A stretch of 64,000 nt of DNA from Streptomyces phaeolivaceus (GTDB taxonomy: Bacteria > Actinomycetota > Actinomycetes > Streptomycetales > Streptomycetaceae), in contig NZ_CP045096.1 of NCBI RefSeq assembly GCF_009184865.1, forward strand, positions 6,386,001-6,450,000, given 5' to 3'. The translations under genes were made by a program, and so were the position numbers. Below, piece after piece: positions 51,960 through 62,440 of the stretch. The notes under the pieces were generated by a model. It did not search any database. It saw only the letters and a list, made by a program, of their open reading frames with translations, and had not been told where the DNA came from. How positions within the stretch are numbered: position 1 is the stretch's first letter; each line of letters opens with the position of its first letter.

Positions 51960-53034
51960 GAGATTCCTCGGGAGCATCCTGCGCAGCAGTGGCCTGCTCA
52001 TCGAACGCGCCGACAGGTTCGATTTCCCGCACCAGACGCTGCTTGAGTATTGCGCCGTACGCCATGCCACTCGCGACGCCCAGGCTCGTGCTCGGGCGCT
52101 CCGCGCACTGTTCCGCCTCCCTTGGTACGGACGCTGGCCCTGGACCCACGCACGTCGCATCAGCTCGCACGTCTGGTGGGAGGAAATGGCGCGGAGGCTC
52201 GGCAACGGGTCTTCTCTCGGCTTCCTCCTCGATGCCATACCCGACACTCGTGAGGTGACCAGGCTCCTGAAGCGTGTGATCGGCATCGGAGGAGTCCAAG
52301 GATGCGACGTCATCGCCGTGCAGGCGGAGCTGGGAACACCCATCCCCATCCCCGTTCCCGTCGCGGAGGCCGCCGTCTCCCTGGTCTCGCGCGTTGCCCG
52401 GGACGCCACCCGCGACGGTTGGGACCGCGTGAACGCGGCACGGATCTTGTATCCGCTGGACGACGTGCGGGGTGGCGACCTCCTCGTAGCTCTGGCCGGC
52501 GACACCACTGTCGGGCTCGATCCTGAGAGCCTCGACGACGAGTTCGAAGACGAAGACTTCCTCGTCGACATGACCGACTGCCGCCTGTGGGCAGCCGAGT
52601 GTCTGGCAGAGTCCGGTGACCTCCGTGGCATTGACCTCCTCTATGAGCTTGGCCTCGACCCCAGCCTGCACGGGCATTTTCGCCAGGAATGCGCAGATCG
52701 ATTGGAGCACTACGGTGACGCGCGTGCTGCCGATCTCCTCATGTACCTGGCGCGGGACACGGCCGTCCGTGCCGGCGCACGCGTGGCAGGAGCTTGGCGT
52801 CTTGCAAGGCTGGAGCCTTCACGTGGTGTCGCCCTGCTGCTTGACCTGTCTCAAGATCCCGGCGTTGACCGGCTGTTCGCAGTCTGGGCCTTGTCCCGGC
52901 TGGACGACACGAGCTTCGCTGACCTTGCTGAGCTACTCGTCGCCCTTGCCGACGACCCCAGCCTCCCGCAGGGCGACCGCACTCAGGCAAAGCAATGGCT
53001 CGACCAGGGGTGTGCGGGATTCATCATCACCTGA
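51960..53034 (+). pseudogene. C-terminal part of a NACHT/STAND-type protein
   Basis: About 358 codons. LRSSGLLIERADRFDFPHQTLLEYCAVRHATRD is the segment that follows the NTPase in NACHT proteins (FxHxTLxEY), then helical repeats (AARILYPLDDVRGGDLLVALAGD, ADLLMYLARDTAVRAGARVAGAWRLARLEPSRG, RLFAVWALSRLDD) of HEAT/TPR kind that would sense the trigger. The NTPase and any N-terminal effector are missing: the sequence is cut where the TnpB element lies. An ATG at 51913 is chance. STAND proteins of this kind often defend against phage. Confidence 0.65.
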
Positions 53035-53243
53035 ACTCAGCTCAGGGCAGTGATGCTTCCATCCGTCAGCTTCTTGGAGAGGAGCGTGGTCCAGGCCGTT
53101 GGGGAGCGGACGAGGTTGGAGCCGGTGGGGTGCTTGGAGTCGCGGATGTGGATGGTGTGGGGAAGAGGGGTATCTCGCAGCCCTCACCACCGTCGTAACC
53201 ATGCTGGACACCCGCGACCGCCCACATGCGTACCCGTACTCAA
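53035..53243. other. Gap between NACHT fragment and LAL regulator
   Basis: No gene or clear hairpin recognised; both flanking genes end here (convergent). Confidence 0.4.
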
Positions 53244-56033
53244 TCAGTCCACCAGATCCGCCGCCGTCAGCAGACGGGTCAGATCCGTCCGTGACCGTAC
53301 GTGCAACTTCCGGTAGATCCGCGTGAGATGGGCCTCCACGGTCTTCCTGGACACGAACAGCGAGGCCGCCGCCTCCGTGTTGTTGAGGCCGCGGGCGACG
53401 GCCCGGGACACCTGGAACTCCTGGGGCGTCAGCTGGTTCAGGGCCGCCCCGCCCATACCGCCCGCCGTCGACCGGTCGGTGCTCGACATGCCCCCCGCCG
53501 CGGCGAGTTCGCTCGCCGCGCGGCGGGCCCACGGGACCGCGCCGAGCCGTTCGAAGCAGGCCAGCGCGGCGACCAGCGGCGCCCGCGCGGCTCCCGGGCG
53601 GCGGTAGCGGCGCAGCACCTCCGCCTCGCACAGCTGGGTCCGGGCCCAGTCGAAGGGGCCCGTCGTCCGCTGATGGGCCTTGGACGCCGCCCCGAAGTAC
53701 GCCTCCGCCTCCTCCGGCGTCCCCGCCAGGAGCCCCCGCACCCGGGCCGCCGCGGCCTCCGCCGAGGCGAGCCCCGTCTCGCGGGCCCGCTCCTCCAGCC
53801 ACCCGACCACCTCACCGGCCCGCACCGGATTCCCCGCGCGTACGTGCGCCTCGGCCAGGTCCGCCGCGAAGGGCACCACCTCGGGGTTGCCGATGCCCTG
53901 CTCCACGGCCAGTGACAACGTTTGCTCCAACTGGTCGGCGGCGGCGTCGTAGTCGCCGTGGGCGAGCGCCGACAGGCCGAGCACCGCCGTCATATGGAAC
54001 TCCTGGCAGCCGATCCCGTACGCCCCGCACTCCCGCCGTGCCCGCGCCACATGCTCCTCGCACTCGACCCGCTCGCCCCGCAGCGCTTCGAGCCGGGCCA
54101 GGCAGTACAGGGCGTAGCTCACACAGGTCAGCTGGCCCAGCTCCTCCGCCCAGCGCAACGCCTCCGTCAAGTCACCGCGCGCGGACGCCCATTGCCCGAT
54201 CCGGGTCTCCAACTCCCCCCGTACGGCGAGGGTGAAGCCCAGCACACCCACCGCGCTGTGCCGCCGGGCCGACTCCACGGCCGTGTTCAGCAGCCGGCGC
54301 CCGTGCGTGAACTCCTCCGCACGGCTCCACGCCTGTCCGGCGATCGCGTAGACCTGCTGGTCCCGGACGGGGTCGCCGCCGGTGCCGTGCCGGTCGGCGG
54401 CCTCCAGCATGGCGCGCCCCTCGGCCGTACGGCCGGACATCACGAGGGCGCCGCCGAGGAGGGTGAGGCTGTACCAGCGTTCGGGGCCGGACTCCGAGGC
54501 CAGGGCGAGGGACTCCTCGGCCACCCGGACCGCCGCCGGGACATGACCGTCCAGCCGCGCGGCGGCCGTCGCCTCCGCGAGCAGCAGACAGGCACGGGTG
54601 CGGTCGGTGTCGCGTACGGCGTCGGCGGCGTCCATGAGCAGGCCGTACGCCTGCGCGGTCTCGCCCTTCCAGGTGTACATCCGGCCCAACAGGCCCTGGA
54701 TCGCGGCGCGTACGGCCGGGTCGGGGGTGATCCGCAGGGCCTCCTCGCACCACTGCGGGCCCGCCGGGGAGCCGCTGAGCAGGGCGTCGGAGGCGGCGTG
54801 GTGGAGGCGGTCGGCGCGGGGCGCGGGGTCGGGGGTGAGTTCGGCGGCGCGCCGCCAGGCGAGCGCCGACTCGCCGAAGGCGCTGCGGCGCCGGGCCTCC
54901 CGCGCGGCCTCGGCGAGCGCCGCCGCGGCCTCCTCGTCGGGGCCGGGGGTCGCCGACGCCCGGTACCAGGCGTGCAGCGGGCCCGTGCTGACCTCGGCCA
55001 GCGCCTGGAACGCGGCGTAGCGGTGCGCGAGGGGCGCCCGGCCCAGCACCAGCGCCCGCAGCACCGGGTGGTGGAAGTCCAGCCCGTCCGCCGTGGCCGT
55101 GATCAGGCCGTCCTCCTCGGCGGGGGAGAGCGCGTCGAGGGACAGCCCGGCCGCCTCCAGCGCCTTGCGCAGCGGACCCGCCGCCGTCGAACGGCTCGCG
55201 GCCAGCACCACGAGCGCCCGGCGGGCGGGGTCCGGCAGCCCGTCGATCCGGGTCGCCCAGGCCCGCTCCAGATGGCTGCCGAGGGACGGCGGGTCCAGTA
55301 ACGGCCGCTCCCCGCACGCCTGTTCGTCCGTCAGCCCGCTCGCGATCTCCCGCAGGGCGAGCGGATTGCCGCCGCTGATCCGGACGAGGTCGGCGAGCAC
55401 GTTGGGGGTCACCCGGCCGTCCAGCAGTGTGGCGCACTCCTCCGGTGCCAGCCCGCCCACCTGCACGGCCGGGATGCTGCGGCGGGCGCCCGATTCGCCG
55501 TGGTCCTCGCGGGAGCCGAGGGCCAGGGCGACCCGTTCACTGGACAGCCGGCGGGCCACGAAGAGCAGGACCCGCTGGGAGGAGGGGTCCACCCAGTGCA
55601 GATCGTCGACCAGGACGACGAGGGGGCGCTCGTCGCCGAGCGCCGCGAGGACGTTGAGGGCTCCCATGCAGGCGGCGTACGGATTGCCCGGCGGGTCCGC
55701 CGGGTCGCCGCTCAGCGCGAGACACGACTCCAGGGCCGAGCGCTGGACGCCGGGGAGTTCCCTGAAAAGGGATGAATGGGGCATCAGTAGGTCGCCGAGG
55801 GTGGCGAAGGGGAGCACGGTCTCGGTCTCGATGCCCCGGGCGCGCAGGACGGTCGCCGGGGCCGCGCCGGAGGTTCCGGCCGTCGCGCGCTCCGCCGCGT
55901 ACTCCAGCAGGGCCGTCTTGCCGATGCCGGGTTCGCCCCACAGCAACAGCGCCGCCCCACCCACCCCACCCGCCACGAGCAGGTCGTCCATCAGCCGGCG
56001 TTCGCGCTCCCGACCGACGAGTCCCCGTAACAA
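53244..56033 (-). CDS. LAL-type LuxR-family regulator
   Basis: 929 residues. GEPGIGKTALL is the Walker A near residue 33, LVVLVDDLHWVD the Walker B; a long helical TPR-like region follows; the last 65 residues (LTPQEFQVSRAVARGLNNTEAAASLFVSRKTVEAHLTRIYRKL) are the LuxR DNA-binding HTH. Large ATP-binding LuxR (MalT-like) proteins activate secondary metabolism or catabolic genes in Streptomyces. No obvious target cluster adjoins it. An HTH start such as ML at 56033 has no strong site. Confidence 0.92.
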   Translation of the reverse strand: MLRGLVGRERERRLMDDLLVAGGVGGAALLLWGEPGIGKTALLEYAAERATAGTSGAAPATVLRARGIETETVLPFATLGDLLMPHSSLFRELPGVQRSALESCLALSGDPADPPGNPYAACMGALNVLAALGDERPLVVLVDDLHWVDPSSQRVLLFVARRLSSERVALALGSREDHGESGARRSIPAVQVGGLAPEECATLLDGRVTPNVLADLVRISGGNPLALREIASGLTDEQACGERPLLDPPSLGSHLERAWATRIDGLPDPARRALVVLAASRSTAAGPLRKALEAAGLSLDALSPAEEDGLITATADGLDFHHPVLRALVLGRAPLAHRYAAFQALAEVSTGPLHAWYRASATPGPDEEAAAALAEAAREARRRSAFGESALAWRRAAELTPDPAPRADRLHHAASDALLSGSPAGPQWCEEALRITPDPAVRAAIQGLLGRMYTWKGETAQAYGLLMDAADAVRDTDRTRACLLLAEATAAARLDGHVPAAVRVAEESLALASESGPERWYSLTLLGGALVMSGRTAEGRAMLEAADRHGTGGDPVRDQQVYAIAGQAWSRAEEFTHGRRLLNTAVESARRHSAVGVLGFTLAVRGELETRIGQWASARGDLTEALRWAEELGQLTCVSYALYCLARLEALRGERVECEEHVARARRECGAYGIGCQEFHMTAVLGLSALAHGDYDAAADQLEQTLSLAVEQGIGNPEVVPFAADLAEAHVRAGNPVRAGEVVGWLEERARETGLASAEAAAARVRGLLAGTPEEAEAYFGAASKAHQRTTGPFDWARTQLCEAEVLRRYRRPGAARAPLVAALACFERLGAVPWARRAASELAAAGGMSSTDRSTAGGMGGAALNQLTPQEFQVSRAVARGLNNTEAAASLFVSRKTVEAHLTRIYRKLHVRSRTDLTRLLTAADLVD

Positions 56034-56217
56034 TGCGCCACCCCCTGGTGCCCGCCTGTGCCCGGCCCCGCGCGTCCATCATCCCCCAGGGGGAGTTGTC
56101 AGGGGAGATGTAGGGACTTCCCGGAAGCGTGGGGGGTCGCCCCCGGCCTTCAATGGTGATGCGCAACAGCACGACAGGGGGATCGCACCACCAGGAAAAG
56201 CAAGGGGTACAGAGCAA

Positions 56218-57030
56218 ATGAACCAGGTCGCGGAACTAGGGGGACGGCCCATGCCGGCATCCGTGGGACGCGGGGATCTCACCTCGGGATCCGACCGGCT
56301 GGACTCGGTCGAGATCAAGGTGACGTTCTCGGGTGCGGGCGCGGTCGCCGCGACTTGGGCGCTGGCGCCGGACACCGGGGGAGCCCGGCGCCGCGTCTAC
56401 TTCTGTGAGGACCTCGCCCGCTCCACGGCGCCAGGACAACTGCCGCTTCTGGATGCGGGGCTGATCCTGCGCCTACGGGCGGGGAGCGGGCGAGGCGGGG
56501 CCGCGACAGCGGAACTGCGGCCCTGCCGCCGGTCCCGGCTCTCGGAACGTTGGCTGCGCTTCCGTGAGCAGGGACCGGACTCCTTCCATCTGACGGGCGC
56601 CTGGTCGGGCGACCGCCGGGTCCTGTCCGCCACTCTCGTCTCCACTCGCGGGCGTACGGCCGTGGAGGCCGCCGCCACCGGCACCAAGCCGCTGGACCTC
56701 GTCTTCTCCGACGGCCAGCGCGCCTTCCTCACCGACTGCGCCGACATCGACGTCGGCCTCGGCTCGCTCGACGTCCTCGGCCCCGTCGACACGGTCCGCT
56801 GGCGCGGCGTACGCCTCGACCACCACGAAGTGACCTTGGAGCACTGCACGGTGGCCGGCGATGGGTCCCTGGAGTGGCTGGAGGTCTCCAAGCGGGTCGC
56901 CCCCGAGGGCGCGGAGGTCGTCCAGGCGTCCCTGACCGCGCTCCTCAAGGCCAAGGGCCTCGAACCGGACCTGGGGCGGGGCGTCCGGCTGCGACGGGTG
57001 CTGGAGGAGTTGGCCGCGAAGGGGGTCTGA
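56218..57030 (+). CDS. CYTH-fold-like protein
   Basis: 270 residues (ATG at 56218; ATG at 56251 also possible). VEIKVTFSG at the start of the domain matches the ExExK-type strand, RRVYFCEDL and LLDAGLILRLRAG the following strands, and GSLEWLEVSKRV a later one, as in CYTH/thiamine triphosphatase-like proteins that bind triphosphates. Some charged positions are altered, so catalysis is not assured. Divergent from the LAL regulator with a 184-bp gap. Confidence 0.6.
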   Translation: MNQVAELGGRPMPASVGRGDLTSGSDRLDSVEIKVTFSGAGAVAATWALAPDTGGARRRVYFCEDLARSTAPGQLPLLDAGLILRLRAGSGRGGAATAELRPCRRSRLSERWLRFREQGPDSFHLTGAWSGDRRVLSATLVSTRGRTAVEAAATGTKPLDLVFSDGQRAFLTDCADIDVGLGSLDVLGPVDTVRWRGVRLDHHEVTLEHCTVAGDGSLEWLEVSKRVAPEGAEVVQASLTALLKAKGLEPDLGRGVRLRRVLEELAAKGV

Positions 57031-57108
57031 GGTCGGGGGGTTCGGCCGCGGGTCCGTCGTGGCCGGTCGCGCGGTTCACCGCGCCCCTTGAGGGCGCTGC
57101 CCGAGGCG

Positions 57109-57432
57109 CTAGCCGACGCCCATCGCCCGCAGCCCCGCCGTGGTCGCCGCCGCGCCCAGCACCACCACCGCGAACGGCGCCCGCCGCCACGCCAGCACTC
57201 CGCCCATCAGCACCCCGGCGGGCCGCGCCCACCCGGCGAAGCCGCCGTCCTCGGTCAGCGCGCCCGTGGCCAGCAGCGCCACCAGCAGCACCACGGCGGC
57301 CCCGGCCGACAACTCCCTCACCCGTACGGGGATCTCGACCCGCCCGTGCAGCACGGGCCCGGTGAGCCGGAGGGCGTACGTCCCCACGGCGAGCACGAGC
57401 AGGGCGACGACGGCCCCCTCACCGCCGCTCAT
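57109..57432 (-). CDS. azlD: Branched-chain amino acid exporter small subunit AzlD
   Basis: 107 residues, four membrane segments (AVVALLVLAVGTYALRLTGP is the family start). Works with AzlC to export Leu/Ile/Val analogues. ATG overlaps the AzlC stop by 4 bp. Confidence 0.9.
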   Translation of the reverse strand: MSGGEGAVVALLVLAVGTYALRLTGPVLHGRVEIPVRVRELSAGAAVVLLVALLATGALTEDGGFAGWARPAGVLMGGVLAWRRAPFAVVVLGAAATTAGLRAMGVG

Positions 57433-58106
57433 GACGCCCGCCATACGGCCAGCCCGGCCAGTGCCAGCAGGACGGGAACCCCGGTCGGTGTCACCGCGGT
57501 CGCCGCCAGCGCGACCGCCGCGCCGAGCAGCGCGGCCCGCCGTACGGGCGGCCGGTCCCGCAGCGCGGGCAGGGCCAGCGCCGCGAGCACGGCGGGGAAG
57601 GCGGCGTCGAGACCGTATGTGGCGGTGTCGCCCAGCGCGGTGCCGGCCAGGGCCCCGGCCAGCACGCACACGTTCCACACCGTGAAGAGGCCGAGCCCGG
57701 ACACCCAGAACGCCACCCGGCGCCGTTCCGGATCGCGCTGGGCGAGGGCGAAGGCGGCCGTCTCGTCGGTGACGAGGTGCGCGCCCACGAACCGGGCGAG
57801 CCGCCCCGGCCCCAGGACGTCGGCGACCGCCAGACTGAACGCCGCGTTGCGGGTGTTGAGCAGCAGCCCCGTGGCCGCCGCCGCCAGCGGTCCGCCCCCG
57901 GCCAGCAGGATCCCGACCGCGCTGAACTGTGCCGCCCCCGCGTACACGACCAGCGACATCACCACCGGCACCCACACCGGCAGCCCTCCCGCCACGGAGA
58001 TCGCGCCGAAGGAGACGCCGACGACACCTCCGGCGGCGCAGACGAGGGAGATGTCCCGGAGCAGTACGGGGTCATGGATCTGGAGTGTTCGGTGCAGCGA
58101 ACGCAT
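57429..58106 (-). CDS. azlC: Branched-chain amino acid exporter large subunit AzlC
   Basis: 225 residues, about five membrane segments. ISLVCAAGGVVGVSFGAISVAGG...SLVVYAGAAQFSAVGIL and LLLNTRNAAFSLAVAD are AzlC signatures. Start at 58106 is followed by azlD; divergent from the XRE-cupin regulator, which probably controls it. Confidence 0.9.
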   Translation of the reverse strand: MRSLHRTLQIHDPVLLRDISLVCAAGGVVGVSFGAISVAGGLPVWVPVVMSLVVYAGAAQFSAVGILLAGGGPLAAAATGLLLNTRNAAFSLAVADVLGPGRLARFVGAHLVTDETAAFALAQRDPERRRVAFWVSGLGLFTVWNVCVLAGALAGTALGDTATYGLDAAFPAVLAALALPALRDRPPVRRAALLGAAVALAATAVTPTGVPVLLALAGLAVWRAS

Positions 58107-58174
58107 GTTCTCTACAATGAACAGAAGCCCTGGTGTTCGTCAAGGCGAACGATCGTACTTCTGGAGCGAACGAC

Positions 58175-58759
58175 ATGTCCGACGCAGCCCCCGAGGGAGC
58201 GAAGCCCCCGTCGAAGCTTCCCCTCGACTGGATCGCCGCCTCCCTGCGCAGGGAGCGCACCCGTGCCGGGCTCTCCCTCTCCGAACTGGCCAAACGCGCC
58301 GGGATCGCCAAGTCCACGCTGTCCCAGCTGGAGGCGGCGAGCGGCAATCCCGGCATGGAGACGCTGTGGGCGCTGGGTGTGGCGCTCGGGGTGCCGTTCA
58401 GCGCGTTGATCGAGCCGCCCGTCCCGGCGGTGCGGGTGATCCGGGCGGGGGAGGGGCCGACCGTCCACTCCGAGCACTCCAGCTACACGGCGGTCCTGCT
58501 GTCCGCGAGCCCGCCCGGCGCGCGCCGCGACCTCTACCGGACCCGGCTCGAACCGGGGTCGGTCCGGGAGTCGGAGCCGCACATCCCGGGGACGGTGGAG
58601 CACCTCACCGTGAGCACGGGCCGGGTGAAGGCGGGCCCGAGGGGCGAGGAGGTGGAACTCGGCCCCGGTGACTACATGGCGTTCCGGGGCGACGTCCCGC
58701 ACTCGTACGAGGCGCTGGCCCCCGGTACGACGTTCGTTCTGGTGATGCAGCACATCTGA
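58175..58759 (+). CDS. XRE-cupin regulator
   Basis: 194 residues. IAASLRRERTRAGLSLSELAKRAGIAKSTLSQLEAASGNPGMETLWALGVAL is the XRE HTH; the rest is a cupin barrel (VEHLTVSTGRVKAG...ELGPGDYMAFRGDVPHSYEA) that would bind an amino acid or metal. Divergent from azlCD, a known arrangement. Inverted repeats TGTTC-N8-GAACA and GTTCG-N5-GCGAAC occur in the 68-bp promoter gap. Confidence 0.9.
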   Translation: MSDAAPEGAKPPSKLPLDWIAASLRRERTRAGLSLSELAKRAGIAKSTLSQLEAASGNPGMETLWALGVALGVPFSALIEPPVPAVRVIRAGEGPTVHSEHSSYTAVLLSASPPGARRDLYRTRLEPGSVRESEPHIPGTVEHLTVSTGRVKAGPRGEEVELGPGDYMAFRGDVPHSYEALAPGTTFVLVMQHI

Positions 58760-58807
58760 ACGCGCCGGAACGGGGTAGGAGCAGCGGCCTGGAGTGGGGG
58801 AAAAGGC

Positions 58808-58842
58808 AGGAGCCCCTGCGCCGCGAACGGCTAGGGGCTCCT
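58808..58842 (-). terminator. Terminator of the cold-shock gene
   Basis: AGGAGCCCCT, 15-nt loop, AGGGGCTCCT; on the minus strand it is followed by CCTGCCTTTT. A 10-bp perfect stem 43 bp after the csp stop; it also lies 49 bp after the XRE-cupin stop and can serve both. Confidence 0.8.
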
Positions 58843-58884
58843 TGGGTACTGCTCTCAGACGTCGTCAGAGGGGCATCCCTCGGA

Positions 58885-59088
58885 TCAGACGGGGGTGACG
58901 TTCTCCGCCTGCGGACCCTTCGGGCCCTGCGTCACGTCGAAGGAGACCTGCTGGTTCTCCTCCAGCGAACGGAAGCCGCTCGCGTTGATGGCGGAGTAGT
59001 GGACGAAGACGTCGGGGCCGCCGCCTTCCTGGGCGATGAAGCCAAAGCCCTTTTCGGCGTTGAACCACTTCACGGTTCCGGTAGCCAT
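58885..59088 (-). CDS. Cold-shock protein, CspA family
   Basis: 67 residues, one OB fold. [31 protein letters not shown] holds the RNP1 (KGFGFI) and RNP2 (VFVHY) motifs that bind single-stranded RNA/DNA. Excellent ribosome binding site AAGGAGGG 4-5 nt before the ATG. The 5' leader is about 150 nt long (59089-59248), as in cspA genes where it controls translation. Confidence 0.95.
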   Translation of the reverse strand: MATGTVKWFNAEKGFGFIAQEGGGPDVFVHYSAINASGFRSLEENQQVSFDVTQGPKGPQAENVTPV

Positions 59089-59248
59089 AAGCCCTCCTTG
59101 GGCCCAAAGGGTTGCCCTGCTCCAGAACCCTGCAAGTGTGAAAACAAGATGCCGCACAACTGCATACGTCTGAAAACGACGAGAGCCCGCGGTCACATGC
59201 TCCGCAGGCTCTGTACTGCAAGGGAAACCAAACTGCAACTTGCGGGCG

Positions 59249-59276
59249 AGCCTAGCACGCGGGCAGGGGAATGCAA
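59249..59276 (-). promoter_or_regulatory. Promoter of the cold-shock gene
   Basis: Minus strand: TTGCAT (59276-59271), 16-bp spacer, TAGGCT (59254-59249). Close to the vegetative sigma consensus of Streptomyces. Confidence 0.6.
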
Positions 59277-59456
59277 TAGAGGGCAAGATCACGTCACTCG
59301 GATGTTTGACCGGCTCGGGTCGCGGGTTGACGCATCGCCTCTTCTGCACCACCGGCCCCACTGACGACACGCCGTCGAAAGCATTGACACGGGGTGTACT
59401 TCCGGTTTGGCGGACCTCTCCCGGCCCCCGGAGCCCGCACCGTACCCCATGAGGGC

Positions 59457-60314
<858 letters not shown>

Positions 60315-60501
60315 GCAATTCCCGGGGAAGCCCCGGCGAACTTCCCGGAATTTCGTTTGACGAATTGGGCCTTCCGTGGGATTGGCTCAGGGCGACCGGC
60401 CGAGGATCGGCCGCCGACGTTCGCATTCCCATTCGGGCGTACGGCACTACGCTGCTGGGGAGTCGTGCGGCGGGGAGAGTTCGTACGGGGAGGGGTCGTC
60501 C

Positions 60502-62244
60502 ATGCAACCGCTCGATGTCGGCGAGCCCACGGTCGTGGGGCCCTACCGGCTGCTCGGCCGGCTCGGGTCCGGCGGGATGGGCCGGGTCTATCTGGGGCGC
60601 AGCGCGGGCGGCCGGACCGTCGCGGTCAAGGTCGTGCACCCGCACTTCGCCCTGGACGAGGAGTTCCGCGCCCGTTTCCGGCGCGAGGTCGACGCGGCCC
60701 GCCGGGTGGGCGGTTCCTGGACCGCCCCCGTCCTGGACGCGGACCCGGAGGCGTCGGTCCCCTGGGTGGCGACGGGCTACGCGGCCGGTCCGTCCCTCGC
60801 GGCGGCGATCGCGGACGGCGGCCGGCTCCCGCCCCACTCCGTACGGGTCCTCGGCGCGGGCCTCGCGGAAGCACTGTCGGCGGTGCACGCGCTGGGCCTG
60901 GTCCACCGGGACGTGAAGCCGTCCAATGTGCTGCTGACGGTCGACGGCCCGCTCCTCATCGACTTCGGCATCGCCCGCGCCACGGACGGCACGGCCTCCC
61001 TCACCTCGACGGGCGTCTCCATCGGTTCCCCCGGCTACATGTCCCCCGAGCAGATCCTCGGCAAGGGCATCACCGGCGCGGCGGACGTCTTCTCCCTCGG
61101 CGCGGTCCTCGCGTACGCCGCGACGGGACAGTCTCCGTTCCCCGGCGACTCCTCCGCCGCCCTCCTCTACAAGGTGGTCCACGAACAGCCCCGACTGGAC
61201 GGCCTGGAGGGCGATCTCCACGATCTGGTCGAGCACTGTCTCGCCAAGGACCCCACCGCCCGCCCGACCCCCGACGAGGTCGCCCGCACCCTGGCCCCGC
61301 AGGGCGCGGCCCGCCTGGTGGCGGCGGGCTGGCTGCCGGGCCCCCTGGTGGAACAGGTCGGCCGCAGCGCCGTGCAACTGCTCAACCTGGAGGCGGCGGA
61401 GCAGGTTCCGTCCGGGCCGGTGGGCTTCAGCAACCCGTCGGTGGGGGTGGCGGAGTCGGTGGCGGGCACGGGCACGTCGACGGGCGCCGAAGTCCCGGCC
61501 GCGAGCGGGGTGTTCGGACCGCCTCCGGTGATGTCACCGCAGACGGGGCCCGTGACGCACGTACCGGGGCAGCGGGCCGAGGCGGTGGTGGCGGACACCG
61601 CACCACCGGCGGCGGCCTCCTCACCCTCTCCCTCCGCGGCGCCGGGCAAGCTGTCCCTGAGCGTGGCCGCCAGCTCCACGACCGCGGCGAACGGGCGCGG
61701 CCGACGCGTGAGTTGCTCGGTCGCCCTCGCGGTCGCGGGGGCGTGCGCGATGGTGGGCGTGGGCATCCTGTTCGGCCTCGGCATGCTCCAGGGCGACGAC
61801 GAGGGGGGTGACGCGGCGAGCAAGGCACCGTCGGCGAGCAGCGGCCCCAGCGACGAGACGCAGGACTCGGAACCACAGGACGGGGCGGGCGACCTCCCCG
61901 ACAGGTACCTCGGCACCTGGAAGGGCGACGGCTACGCCCTCGACGGCAACCTCCCCGCCGGCACCTTCACGGTCACCCTCGAACAGGGCGCCGTGGGCGA
62001 CCGGTTGGGCAGCTTCCGCTCCGTCGACCTGCTCGGCGGCGCCTGCGACGACACGTTCGTCCTCAAGGAGGTCACCGAGGACCACATCCTCGTCACCAGC
62101 ACCGCCGACACCAAGAACAACCCCAAGACCTGCACCAGCAACACCCACGAGGTCACCCTCACCCTCGTGGGCGCGGAACTCGAATACACCGCGGACAACG
62201 CGGACGCGGGGGATCCCACGGCGCGCTTGGCGAAGGTGAAGTGA
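60502..62244 (+). CDS. Serine/threonine protein kinase with extracellular domain
   Basis: 580 residues. Residues about 13-270 are a Hanks-type kinase: LGSGGMGRVYLG (Gly loop), AVKVV (ATP Lys), HRDVKPSN (catalytic loop), DFGIA (Mg site), GYMSPEQ. Residues about 270-400 are a Ser/Pro/Ala linker; VSCSVALAVAGACAMVGVGILFGLGML (about 412-436) is the membrane segment; the outer domain (DRYLGTWKGDGYALDGNLPAGTFTVTL...CDDTFVLKEV, CTSN) has two Cys and a beta-rich look and may bind a wall component; it has no PASTA repeats. A TACGCT -10 lies at about 60448. Confidence 0.92.
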   Translation: MQPLDVGEPTVVGPYRLLGRLGSGGMGRVYLGRSAGGRTVAVKVVHPHFALDEEFRARFRREVDAARRVGGSWTAPVLDADPEASVPWVATGYAAGPSLAAAIADGGRLPPHSVRVLGAGLAEALSAVHALGLVHRDVKPSNVLLTVDGPLLIDFGIARATDGTASLTSTGVSIGSPGYMSPEQILGKGITGAADVFSLGAVLAYAATGQSPFPGDSSAALLYKVVHEQPRLDGLEGDLHDLVEHCLAKDPTARPTPDEVARTLAPQGAARLVAAGWLPGPLVEQVGRSAVQLLNLEAAEQVPSGPVGFSNPSVGVAESVAGTGTSTGAEVPAASGVFGPPPVMSPQTGPVTHVPGQRAEAVVADTAPPAAASSPSPSAAPGKLSLSVAASSTTAANGRGRRVSCSVALAVAGACAMVGVGILFGLGMLQGDDEGGDAASKAPSASSGPSDETQDSEPQDGAGDLPDRYLGTWKGDGYALDGNLPAGTFTVTLEQGAVGDRLGSFRSVDLLGGACDDTFVLKEVTEDHILVTSTADTKNNPKTCTSNTHEVTLTLVGAELEYTADNADAGDPTARLAKVK

Positions 62245-62257
62245 AGGGGGCGGGTTG

Positions 62258-62408
62258 TTCGTCCGCGGGTCCGGTGGGGCTGGTCGCGCAGTTCCCCGCG
62301 CCCCGGAAAAAGCAGGGGCCGCGCCCCGTGCTTTTTCAACGGCCCGCAGGGGCCGTTGCTTTCAGGGGCGCGGGGAACTGCGCGAGAAGCCCCCACCGGA
62401 CCCGCAGC
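62258..62408. repeat. Dispersed Streptomyces palindrome, copy C
   Basis: Same build as copy B: outer GGTCCGGTGGGG/CCCCACCGGACC, GCGCAGTTCCCCGCGCCCC and complement, inner CAGGGGCC/GGCCCCTG. Follows the kinase stop and precedes the prepilin peptidase. Confidence 0.85.
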
Positions 62409-62428
62409 CGAACACCCGGCCCCCCACA

Positions 62429-62434
62429 TAGGCT
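62429..62434 (+). promoter_or_regulatory. -10 element, probable leaderless start of the prepilin peptidase gene
   Basis: TAGGCT 6 nt before the GTG at 62441. Confidence 0.5.
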
Positions 62435-62440
62435 GAGCCC

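Noticed and set aside
51813..52631. Upstream extension of the tnpB frame to 52631 (854 codons)
   Set aside because: The extension lies antisense to the NACHT-type fragment and has no TnpB homology.
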